From positions 7,834 to 17,145 of the forward strand of contig DAUP01000061.1 of assembly GCA_002505185.1 (NCBI GenBank): DNA of 9,312 bases, written 5' to 3'. The position numbers and the translations under genes were made by a program. Each line of letters begins with the position of its first letter. The first letter of the stretch is position 1. Shown in pieces: positions 1 to 5,207 of the stretch. The stretch comes from Ferroplasmaceae archaeon UBA567. Lineage in GTDB: Archaea; Thermoplasmatota; Thermoplasmata; Thermoplasmatales; Thermoplasmataceae. The notes under the pieces were generated by a model that did not search any database, was not told where the DNA came from, and was given only the letters and a program-made list of their open reading frames with translations.

Positions 1-1186
1 TAGCCTCGGTGAGTGAGCTGTTACGCACTCTTTAAAGGATAGCTGCTTCTAAGCTAACCTCCACACTGTCTTTGGTCATTAACCTCTTTAAATCGCACTT
101 AGCCAATTTTAGAGACCTTAACATTAGTCTCGGTTGTTTCCGTCACGGGCGTAAAGCTTATCCCTACGCCCTAGCACCTGGTCTCTACGATTCTAGCAAG
201 TTCGGAGTTTGACAAAGTGGTGCAGTATTTCTACTGCTGGCCACCCAATCGGTCGCTCTACCTCACCAGAAATCTCCACCAAGGTCTACCTGCGGGTAGT
301 ATTGGGGGGAACCCGCTATTGCCACTCTAGATTAGCCTTTAACCCCTATACCCAAGTCATCCAAACGATTTGCACATCAGAACTGGTTCGGTCCTCCATC
401 TAGCTTTCGCTAAACTTCAACCTGCTCAGGTATAGATCGAGTGGCTTCGGGTCTGCCACAGATGACTAAACGCATTTATTACGTTACTCCTCCATTGCTG
501 TGCGAGTAATCGCTTTCGCTACGGCTGCTTCTTTTAGAATTAGCCTCGCCATCCATCACAACTCCCTGGCCCGTTCTTCAACACGGACAATAGAACACCG
601 GTCACTCTTTCGAGATCATTCCTTTAATGCCCTATAAAGTTTTCACTACTTGGTTTCAGGCTCTTTTTACAGCCCTTCCGGGTTGCTTTTCAGTTTTCCC
701 TCACGGTACTTCTTTGCTATCGGACTTGAGTAATATTTAGGGTTGGATGTTCATGCCACCCATATTCCCACGCGAATAATGACGCATGGTACTCAGGATA
801 TCTTTCCTCGTAGCCGCTTTAGTTACTTTCAGGGGACTATCACCCTCTCTGGTAAAGCTTTCCAACTTTTTAAAATTCCTAAAGTAGGCATTGAGAAAGA
901 TCCGTACTCCACATCTCTATTTCTTTTCAGAAAAGATTCGGTTTGCCCTCTACCGCTTTCGATCGCCTTTAATCACGGTATCTCTATTGATTTCTCTTCC
1001 TCCCGGTACTAAGATGTTTCAATTCCCGGGGTTCCCTCTCCTTTCGGAGTGTAAACAGGAAGTCCCATTCGGAGATCCTTGGATCAACGGCTCCATGCAC
1101 CTCCCCAAGGCATATCGCAGCTTGGCACGTCCTTCATCGGTTCTCAAACCAAAACCATCCCCCAAGTAGTTTGTATGATACACAAT
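1..1186 (-). rRNA. 23S ribosomal RNA, 5' part (partial)
   Basis: Read on the minus strand, this stretch is the 5' domain of an archaeal 23S rRNA. The helix with GATGAAGGACGTG lies near 1125-1137. The first 60 bases of the window contain the L11/GTPase-associated centre (TTAGAAGCAGC, then TTTAAAGAGTGCGTAACAGC on the minus strand), equivalent to about E. coli 1050-1110. The gene therefore continues left of the window for well over half its length. The mature 5' end cannot be fixed exactly; about 1180-1186 is an estimate from alignment by eye with the E. coli 5' end. No 16S gene or spacer tRNA lies upstream within the next kilobase, as is known for the unlinked rRNA genes of Thermoplasma. All open frames inside this stretch are chance frames in rRNA. 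Confidence 0.97.
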
Positions 1187-1286
1187 CTATATCTCTTAAT
1201 TATCCGGTATCATCGGTTATTAAATAACCTCGCCCTTCCCTATTAATTATTGAATTAATAAGTGCATTCATTTATTGGTATAATTG
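1187..1286 (-). other. 23S rRNA leader with two perfect inverted repeats
   Basis: This is the probable transcribed leader between the 23S promoter and the mature 5' end. It holds two perfect AT-rich inverted repeats. At 1215-1229, GGTTAT and ATAACC flank TAA. At 1241-1260, TATTAATT and AATTAATA flank ATTG. They could be leader hairpins. The archaeal 23S processing stem would need the 3' flank, which is outside the window, so its pairing cannot be tested here. No tRNA or protein gene is seen. Confidence 0.5.
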
Positions 1287-1305
1287 ATATTACAAACTGT
1301 AATAT
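1287..1305. promoter_or_regulatory. Inverted repeat overlapping the 23S TATA box
   Basis: ATATTACA and TGTAATAT form perfect 8-bp arms separated by AAC. One arm overlaps the TATA box at 1301-1308, so a protein bound here would compete with TBP on the rRNA promoter. The symmetry is seen directly; the operator role is inference. Confidence 0.45.
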
Positions 1306-1308
1306 AAA
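1301..1308 (-). promoter_or_regulatory. Probable TATA box of the 23S rRNA promoter
   Basis: The minus strand reads AAAACG followed by TTTATATT, a good archaeal BRE/TATA combination. Transcription would start about 25 bp downstream, near 1275-1280, leaving a leader of roughly 90-100 nt before the 23S 5' end. The box is overlapped by one inverted repeat and directly abutted by another (separate entries). The assignment rests on sequence and position only. Confidence 0.6.
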
Positions 1309-1310
1309 CG

Positions 1311-1337
1311 TTTTGATAAAGATAATCTTAATCAAAA
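1311..1337. promoter_or_regulatory. 27-bp near-perfect palindrome upstream of the 23S TATA box
   Basis: The arms TTTTGATAAAGAT and ATCTTAATCAAAA flank a central A. Twelve of the 13 positions pair; the only mismatch is A opposite A at 1318/1330. The element sits immediately upstream of the BRE/TATA of the 23S promoter. Its length and symmetry are unusual even for AT-rich DNA and suggest a binding site for a dimeric DNA-binding protein that may activate or repress rRNA transcription. The symmetry is seen; the function is inference. Confidence 0.5.
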
Positions 1338-1638
1338 ATATGCCCATATAAGAATAAAATAACCTATTTTTTGCGTATAAAATTATAAAAATATTAAAAT
1401 TGCCCACAACCCAAGAATTTGTATGTTAAATGATAATATGTTTAAATATTTATAACATCGTATTCATTATAAAGGTAATTAAAGGTAATATTTAAAAGCC
1501 GGCAATGCATATTTTCCATGTATGTTACTATTATCTTATCTATCCTGTAATCTATAATATTATCAGGCATCTCAAAGGATACTTCCAATTATTTAATGAA
1601 ATAGCGGAATCAATATCTGAATATATTGTATTATATAC
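1338..1638. other. AT-rich intergenic region, no convincing gene
   Basis: About 300 bp of very AT-rich DNA separates the 23S promoter from the 3' end of the TusA-like gene. It has a tandem ten-base repeat (AAAGGTAATT, AAAGGTAATA) at 1471-1490 and a TATA-like stretch near 1441-1453 on the plus strand. A 65-codon plus-strand frame begins at 1505 but runs into the opposite-strand gene, has low-complexity composition and no ribosome-binding site, and is probably chance. A small RNA cannot be excluded, but no clear structure supports one. Confidence 0.4.
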
Positions 1639-1878
1639 CTATTTCTTTAATATCAAGTGTATTTCATTATTAATCCGCTCTATATTGACAAGGTCTAACT
1701 GACAGTAATTTGCTATTTTCTCGAATATTTTATCAGTGTATGGAAATTTATCTTCCATAATCATAACTTTCACGTAATCAGATAGTTTAATGTCCAACTG
1801 GATGGATTTTATTGTGGACATAAGAAAGTTGAAAGGATCTCCACCACAGGAAACGTTTCTGTAATCTTCCTCCATCAT
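1639..1878 (-). CDS. Small TusA/SirA-like sulfur-carrier protein
   Basis: This 79-residue protein looks like the TusA fold. A short N-terminal strand leads to Cys11 in the motif CGGDP (residues 11-15). A helix (about 16-27) follows, then the strand KVMIMED (about 37-43), a second helix around 48-60 (DKIFEKIANYC) and a C-terminal strand (about 66-77). In TusA proteins the cysteine of a CPxP motif carries sulfur as a persulfide; here the position reads CGGDP, so the match is partial. A second cysteine is at residue 59. Two start codons are adjacent (1878 and 1875). A TATA box centred about 20 bp upstream suggests a leaderless mRNA. It is divergent from the winged-helix gene. Function in sulfur transfer is inference; the size, the single strand/helix order and the position of Cys11 are what support it. 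Confidence 0.5.
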   Translation of the reverse strand: MMEEDYRNVSCGGDPFNFLMSTIKSIQLDIKLSDYVKVMIMEDKFPYTDKIFEKIANYCQLDLVNIERINNEIHLILKK

Positions 1879-1893
1879 ATTTAATGATATTAT

Positions 1894-1901
1894 TATATAA
1901 A
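1894..1901 (-). promoter_or_regulatory. TATA box for the TusA-like gene
   Basis: The minus strand reads TTTATATA about 20-25 bp before the first ATG (1878). This gives a start of transcription at or next to the start codon, the leaderless arrangement usual in this group. Confidence 0.6.
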
Positions 1902-1963
1902 TTAAGAAATCAGTAACGTTGCACCTAACAAAAATATAATAAGAGGATAAATGCTATAACCCC

Positions 1964-2188
1964 ATGGATCAGGGACTTAAAATGCTAACCCCTTCAACAA
2001 GGCTGGTATTAATTACGCTGAGGCAATTAAAGATTGCAAGGCTCTGCCAGATCATAGAAAGTACTGGGCTTTCTAAGAGATCCGTTCTATATTCTGTAAA
2101 AAAATTAAAACAGATGGGGTTGATAGAAATAAACGTATGCCTTTCTGACACAAGGCAGAGGTTTTACTGCATCACAATTAATGAATAA
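1964..2188 (+). CDS. Small winged helix-turn-helix transcriptional regulator (MarR-like)
   Basis: This 74-residue protein is essentially one winged helix domain. Helices cover about residues 10-20 and 24-33. A recognition helix follows at about 36-50 (LSKRSVLYSVKKLKQMG), then GLIEI and a basic wing (residues 53-72, SDTRQRFYCIT). It resembles the DNA-binding half of archaeal MarR/ArsR-type regulators and has no separate sensor domain. It has Cys28, Cys59 and Cys69, so a redox sensor role is possible but unproven. The start at 1964 is favoured because a TATA-like AAATATAAT centred near 1936 lies about 28 bp upstream, which fits a leaderless mRNA; the ATG at 1951 is followed at once by a stop. 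It precedes the peroxiredoxin gene by 68 bp on the same strand, which makes that gene a plausible target. Confidence 0.75.
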   Translation: MDQGLKMLTPSTRLVLITLRQLKIARLCQIIESTGLSKRSVLYSVKKLKQMGLIEINVCLSDTRQRFYCITINE

Positions 2189-2191
2189 TGG

Positions 2192-2204
2192 TGCAAATTT
2201 TGCA
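2192..2204. promoter_or_regulatory. Short palindrome upstream of the peroxiredoxin gene
   Basis: TGCAAA and TTTGCA flank a single T. The palindrome begins 3 bp after the regulator's stop codon and lies about 14 bp upstream of a weak TATA-like TATTATAG (2218-2225). It could be an operator for the neighbouring winged-helix protein. It is short, so chance occurrence is possible. Confidence 0.35.
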
Positions 2205-2246
2205 TCTTAACCAATCGTATTATAGAATTTTTCCATAGTCCAGAGA

Positions 2247-2253
2247 AGGTGAT
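2247..2253 (+). promoter_or_regulatory. Shine-Dalgarno site of the peroxiredoxin gene
   Basis: AGGTGAT matches the anti-Shine-Dalgarno end of archaeal 16S rRNA and ends 3 nt before the ATG at 2257, a short spacing. A real leader on this gene suggests read-through from the regulator upstream or a separate start of transcription. Most first genes nearby look leaderless. Confidence 0.6.
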
Positions 2254-2256
2254 AAT

Positions 2257-2871
2257 ATGGCAGTGTATTTAGGGCAGAAAGCTCCTGGCTTCATTGTTAA
2301 CACAACAAAGGGGCCACTGGACCTGGAGAGTTACAAGGGAAAGTGGATCATACTGTTTTCACACCCGGCGGATTTTACACCAGTGTGCACTACAGAATTC
2401 ATGGAATTTGCCAGGAGATATGAGGAATTTAAAAAGATGGATGTTGAGTTAATTGGATTGAGTGTTGACAGCATCTATAGCCATATCCAGTGGATGAAAG
2501 ACATAAGGGAAAAATTTGGGGTGGAAATACCTTTTCCGGTAATAGCAGATATAAACAAAGATGTTGCCCGGGAGTATAACCTGATGGATGAAAAAACAGG
2601 GTCAACTGTAAGGGGCGTATTCATTATAGACCCAAACATGGTGGTAAGGTTAATGATATATTACCCTGCAGAGACGGGCAGAAACATTGATGAAATTATG
2701 CGTTCTGTTAAGGCGCTTCAGGTCAACTGGAATAGAAAACTTGCGACTCCGGTCAATTGGCAACCAGGTGGAGATGGAATAGTTTCAGCACCTGGAACGC
2801 TGGAAGAAGCCATAAAAAGAGAGAAGAATGGCAGCAAGACGTGGTATTTAAAATATAAGAGTGTGGAATAA
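2257..2871 (+). CDS. Single-cysteine peroxiredoxin (Prx6-type, archaeal)
   Basis: A 204-residue thiol peroxidase that reduces hydrogen peroxide and organic or peroxynitrite-type peroxides in the cytoplasm. The active-site stretch is HPADFTPVCTTEF (36-48), with Thr41 and the peroxidatic Cys44. The catalytic Arg is probably Arg119 in STVRGVFIIDP. The Prx6-like C-terminal domain includes TPVNWQPGGD (164-173). Length and order match the archaeal Prx6 group, which often carries extra cysteines near the C-terminus. Here Cys44 is the only cysteine: the tail WYLKYKSVE has none, so an external thiol must resolve the sulfenic acid. The AhpD-like protein downstream is a candidate partner. A winged-helix gene lies just upstream. 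Repeat copy 1 starts directly after the stop codon, but the C-terminus looks natural rather than truncated. Confidence 0.95.
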   Translation: MAVYLGQKAPGFIVNTTKGPLDLESYKGKWIILFSHPADFTPVCTTEFMEFARRYEEFKKMDVELIGLSVDSIYSHIQWMKDIREKFGVEIPFPVIADINKDVAREYNLMDEKTGSTVRGVFIIDPNMVVRLMIYYPAETGRNIDEIMRSVKALQVNWNRKLATPVNWQPGGDGIVSAPGTLEEAIKREKNGSKTWYLKYKSVE

Positions 2872-3258
2872 GTCAACTACTCCTGGCTCACGCAGGGGGC
2901 CTGTTCCGTGAGGAACAGCGTAAGAGTTGATTAGAGAGCTTTAAAAAATATAGTGAAAAACATGAAAGAAAAGCAGAAGTTAGACAAAAGAGATACATAC
3001 ACACCCGCGGATGCTCCACAAGTCCGTGGCAACTGTGATCATGCATTAAACAGAGAGGAAACTCTCAGTGTGCATGGTTTAAAAACTCCTTCTAACAACC
3101 CCGATGTGGACCTACAGTCATGCATGACTGGACAGGATCTGAGGGTTCCCGTCATAAACATGCGCGACATGTATAATCAGTCGTTATAAAAGGAGGAGAA
3201 AATAATATGAATATAAGCATAAAAAAGGTTAAAATGGTAAGATATGGTGAGGGATTGA
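2872..3258 (+). mobile_element. Degenerate repeat, copy 1 (probable remnant of an insertion element)
   Basis: This 387-bp stretch is clearly related along its whole length to 7601-7947. Both begin GTCAACT and end GGGATTGA, and many blocks are shared (for example AAAGCAGAAGTTAGA, TTCTAACAACCC and ATAAAAGGAGGAGAAAA). It starts directly after the peroxiredoxin stop and ends 1 bp before the AhpD-like start. Near its left end the arms TCAACT (2873-2878) and AGTTGA (2925-2930) enclose a perfect hairpin, CTGTTCC-GTGA-GGAACAG (2901-2918). The coding pattern is decayed, and the frames that look protein-like differ between copies. I infer a remnant of the 3' end of an IS200/IS605 or IS1341-type (TnpB) element, mainly because copy 2 ends in a right-end-like hairpin. 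A structured, non-mobile RNA element is the alternative. Confidence 0.6.
2953..3189 (+). pseudogene. Open frame inside repeat copy 1, probable decayed transposase-tail sequence
   Basis: A 78-codon frame opens at a GTG (2953) with no ribosome-binding site. The corresponding frame in copy 2 keeps recognisable matches (KEKQKLD, then TYTP.D.PQVR, LNRE.TL, LKT.SNNP) but ends early at a TGA (7818-7820). Upstream, copy 1 has an in-frame TAG at 2932, while copy 2 stays open there in a shifted frame. This pattern suggests an ancestral coding sequence, possibly a TnpB-like C-terminal tail, broken by stops and frameshifts. I do not recognise a definite family motif, such as a zinc finger, in what is left. 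It is unlikely to be a working gene. Confidence 0.45.
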
Positions 3259-3263
3259 AATGA
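3207..3263 (+). CDS. 18-codon leader-type reading frame overlapping the AhpD-like start
   Basis: A strong Shine-Dalgarno sequence (AGGAGGAG, 3191-3198) sits 8 nt before this ATG. The peptide is MNISIKKVKMVRYGEGLK. Its TGA stop overlaps the next ATG as ATGA (3260-3263), the classic arrangement for translational coupling. GGTGA at 3246-3250, inside this frame, can serve as the Shine-Dalgarno site of the downstream gene. The counterpart in copy 2 starts MDISIKKVKLVKYGKGLR. It may be the stump of a longer second gene of the ancestral element, or a short peptide whose translation helps the next gene. It has no recognised family. Confidence 0.45.
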   Translation: MNISIKKVKMVRYGEGLK

Positions 3264-3598
3264 ACCCGGAGAAAAAAATAGAAGAAGTTGGAAGAGTAAT
3301 GCAGGAAGTAACAGGCGACAACAAGGCATACATGAATGCATTTATGGGTCTCATGCAGAACACAATGGGGCCTGGTGTGCTTACTGTAAAGCAGAAAGAA
3401 TTGATTGCGCTGGCACTAAGTATAGCAGCCAGATGTGAATGGTGCATTTCATATCATGTGAAGGCAGCAAAGGATGCCGGAGCAACAAAAAAAGAGTTAA
3501 TGGAAACAGGTTATGTGACTGTACTTATGTATGGTTCACAGGCAATGATGGAACTTAATAATCTGCTTGATGCTATAGAAAAATTTTATAAAAAATAA
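3260..3598 (+). CDS. AhpD-like / carboxymuconolactone decarboxylase family protein
   Basis: A 112-residue all-helical protein with the AhpD core: Cys59-x-x-Cys62-x-x-x-His66 in the stretch CEWCISYHVKAAKDAGATKKEL. In AhpD proteins this CxxC disulfide with its nearby His accepts or donates electrons to peroxiredoxins, and some members act as small thiol-disulfide oxidoreductases. The usual length of single-domain members is about 100-120 residues, so this one looks complete. It follows the single-cysteine peroxiredoxin, with repeat copy 1 between, and is probably a redox partner; that pairing is inference. Its start codon overlaps the stop of the 18-codon frame, and GGTGA ends 9 nt upstream. 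It converges on the NifX-like gene with only 11 bp between the stops. A decarboxylase role is unlikely for this type. Confidence 0.9.
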   Translation: MNPEKKIEEVGRVMQEVTGDNKAYMNAFMGLMQNTMGPGVLTVKQKELIALALSIAARCEWCISYHVKAAKDAGATKKELMETGYVTVLMYGSQAMMELNNLLDAIEKFYKK

Positions 3599-3609
3599 GA
3601 GAATTATTT

Positions 3610-3963
3610 TTAATGTTCTCTGTAAAGCACTGGCTCTAACTCTTCAACAGCCTTGCTTTCAAGTTCTTCAATATTTTTTATTACATCAGAAATGGGTTTT
3701 TCCTCTGTAACAGCATATTTTACCTTTCCAAGGGACATATTATATGAACCAGGACAAAGTGAGTTTTCGGTCACTATGAAAACATCCGGTTTTAGTGAGA
3801 GAATTCCGGCCATGGCAACCTCCCTTCCACCATGTGTTCTTCCAAATCCAGGGTTTTCGTATTCTTCTATCTTCTTTGTCTCATCGTCAATAAGGAATAT
3901 TGAATTGCCATATTCCAGCGGGCTCAACATATTTTCATCGTCTACTACGCATGCTACTTTCAT
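3610..3963 (-). CDS. NifX/NifB-type dinitrogenase cofactor-like domain protein
   Basis: A 117-residue protein with the layout of the small NifX/NafY/NifB-C-terminal domain family. It has a first strand MKVACVVDDEN with SPLEYGN (14-20), the strand SIFLID and the NP...HGG motif (residues 37-46, ending THGG). A helix follows, then PDVFIVTENS (59-68), and a late strand VKYAV with a helix. Family members bind iron-sulfur or iron-molybdenum cofactors in nitrogen-fixing organisms. Many archaea carry stand-alone members of unknown role without nitrogenase, and nothing here suggests nitrogen fixation. Cys5 and Cys70 are its only cysteines. It follows purM on the same strand after a 58-bp gap, so the two may be co-transcribed. 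The ATG at 3963 is the natural start of the domain. Confidence 0.7.
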   Translation of the reverse strand: MKVACVVDDENMLSPLEYGNSIFLIDDETKKIEEYENPGFGRTHGGREVAMAGILSLKPDVFIVTENSLCPGSYNMSLGKVKYAVTEEKPISDVIKNIEELESKAVEELEPVLYREH

Positions 3964-4021
3964 AACTAAGGTAAATATAACAAAAAATTTAAGCTGATTG
4001 TATATTTTAAAACTAAAAAAA

Positions 4022-5038
4022 TTAATAATATCCGTGCATTTCCACTGAATATTCAGGTATTACAATTCCGCTTCCGTTCTCCACATGCCCGATTTCTTTA
4101 ACTGGAACACGGTTTCTTACAGTGTTTAAAAAGTCTGTTTTACTTTCAGGATCTATTATAACAATATATCCCATGCCCATGTTAAATATTTCAAACATTT
4201 CATTGAATGATAGATTTCCCAAATCCATCAGGCGCAGGAATACATTATCAGGATCAAAGGCATTGTTTATAACATATTTCATATCCTTCATCCTTGGGAC
4301 ATTTTTTATTCCCCCACCGGTTATATTTGCCATGCCTTTAATGGGAACAAGGCTCATAGCGTCAAGTACCTCTCTTACATATATTCTTGTAGGTTCAAGA
4401 AGTACATCTGCAACTGTTTTATTGTCGCCGGGAAACTTTTCATCATAGTTAATATTGTTATTTTTGATTATTTGCCTGACCGTTGTGTAACCATTAGAAT
4501 GCAGGCCGCTGCTCTTCATTGCGAATATCAGGTCACCGTCAGATATTTTTTCTCCAGTGATTATCTGGTCCTTATGTATCAGGCCGAGTGATGTTGCAGA
4601 TATATCTATATTTTTTACAAGATCTGGGACTATGGCTGTTTCTCCTCCAACTATGTTTACATTGGCTATTTGAGCTCCAACGTTGAATCCAATTCCAAGC
4701 TGCCTGGCTATATCATTATCCATTTCCTTAAGAGATATATAATCAAGCATGGCTATTGGTTCTGCACCTACTGTGATAGCATCGTTTACGTTCATTGCCA
4801 CGCAGTCAATCCCTATTGTATTGTATCTGTTTGTCTCTGCAGCAATTATGGTTTTTGTGCCGACACCATCATTATTCAAAGAAACTGCAAAATTCCCCAG
4901 ATCAATAAGTGATGTGAATCCACCTAGTGGGTTTATTGTCCTGAAATCGGATCTCCTAAATTTTATCTGCCTCAGAAAAGTGGAGACAAATTCTCCCTGT
5001 GATTTCCGGTCTATTATTTTCCTTTCCATGTATAACAA
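4022..5038 (-). CDS. purM: Phosphoribosylformylglycinamidine cyclo-ligase (AIR synthetase)
   Basis: A cytoplasmic enzyme of purine biosynthesis: it closes the imidazole ring of formylglycinamidine ribonucleotide with ATP to give aminoimidazole ribonucleotide. The 338 residues match the usual 330-350. Family motifs are DGVGTK (57-62), DCVAMNVND (78-86), GGETA (131-135), GLHSNGY (178-184) and NITGGG (238-243), covering both the ATP-binding N-terminal half and the PurM C-terminal half. The start at 5038 gives MLYMERK. The second Met (5029) is also possible, because the TATA box at 5058-5065 places transcription close to 5035. No other purine gene is in the window. The gene is divergent from the ferredoxin across 169 bp and is followed by the NifX-like gene. 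Confidence 0.96.
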   Translation of the reverse strand: MLYMERKIIDRKSQGEFVSTFLRQIKFRRSDFRTINPLGGFTSLIDLGNFAVSLNNDGVGTKTIIAAETNRYNTIGIDCVAMNVNDAITVGAEPIAMLDYISLKEMDNDIARQLGIGFNVGAQIANVNIVGGETAIVPDLVKNIDISATSLGLIHKDQIITGEKISDGDLIFAMKSSGLHSNGYTTVRQIIKNNNINYDEKFPGDNKTVADVLLEPTRIYVREVLDAMSLVPIKGMANITGGGIKNVPRMKDMKYVINNAFDPDNVFLRLMDLGNLSFNEMFEIFNMGMGYIVIIDPESKTDFLNTVRNRVPVKEIGHVENGSGIVIPEYSVEMHGYY

Positions 5039-5057
5039 TTACATTATTAAATAAAGG

Positions 5058-5065
5058 TTTATATA
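5058..5065 (-). promoter_or_regulatory. TATA box for purM
   Basis: The minus strand reads TATATAAA about 25 bp upstream of the purM start, preceded by a second AT-rich box (TTTATAAAA, near 5066-5074). Either position gives a very short or absent leader. Confidence 0.6.
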
Positions 5066-5178
5066 TTTTTATAAATTAATCAATCAGCTCTAAACCACAA
5101 TAGTTTCTGGAGTTGTTTAATAGAGGTGTAATATTTGCTAAATTATGGATTTTGGACTTAATGGAAAAGGAAAAATAT

Positions 5179-5186
5179 TTTAAATA
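5179..5186 (+). promoter_or_regulatory. TATA box for the ferredoxin gene
   Basis: TTTAAATA, preceded by a purine-rich BRE-like stretch (GGAAAAATA), is centred about 26 bp before the GTG at 5208. This predicts a leaderless mRNA beginning at a GTG codon. That supports the GTG at 5208 over the next GTG at 5217, because no Shine-Dalgarno sequence is present. Confidence 0.6.
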
Positions 5187-5207
5187 GATAAAGCATTACT
5201 CTTTAAG

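Noticed and set aside
209..1169. Several plus-strand open frames of 64-92 codons (209-403, 743-1012, 891-1169).
   Set aside because: They lie inside the 23S rRNA gene and show no protein-family features; conserved rRNA motifs explain the sequence.
1471..1490. Tandem AAAGGTAATT/AAAGGTAATA considered as the start of a repeat array or CRISPR.
   Set aside because: Only two units of ten bases with no spacers; too short to be more than a local duplication.
1505..1702. A 65-codon plus-strand frame rich in I, Y, F and L, looking like a small membrane protein.
   Set aside because: No ribosome site or well-placed TATA box, composition expected from AT-rich DNA, and overlap with the 3' end of the better supported TusA-like gene.
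2869..2880. The idea that repeat copy 1 truncated the peroxiredoxin, because it starts right after the stop codon.
   Set aside because: The protein has a normal Prx6-like length and ends in a WYLK-type tail as seen in relatives, so truncation is not needed.
3610..3963. Evidence for nitrogen fixation from the NifX-like gene.
   Set aside because: Single small members of this family are common in non-fixing archaea and no nif genes are nearby.
3653..3997. A 114-codon plus-strand frame opposite the NifX-like gene.
   Set aside because: Shadow frame; the minus strand carries clear family motifs (NP...HGG) and the plus-strand product is low complexity, rich in S and F.
5090..5145. Possible stem CTCTA...TAGAG with AACCACAA/TTGTTT in the purM-ferredoxin gap, considered as a regulatory RNA or riboswitch.
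   Set aside because: Pairing is short and interrupted, it lies upstream of both predicted transcription starts, and it matches no riboswitch pattern I know.
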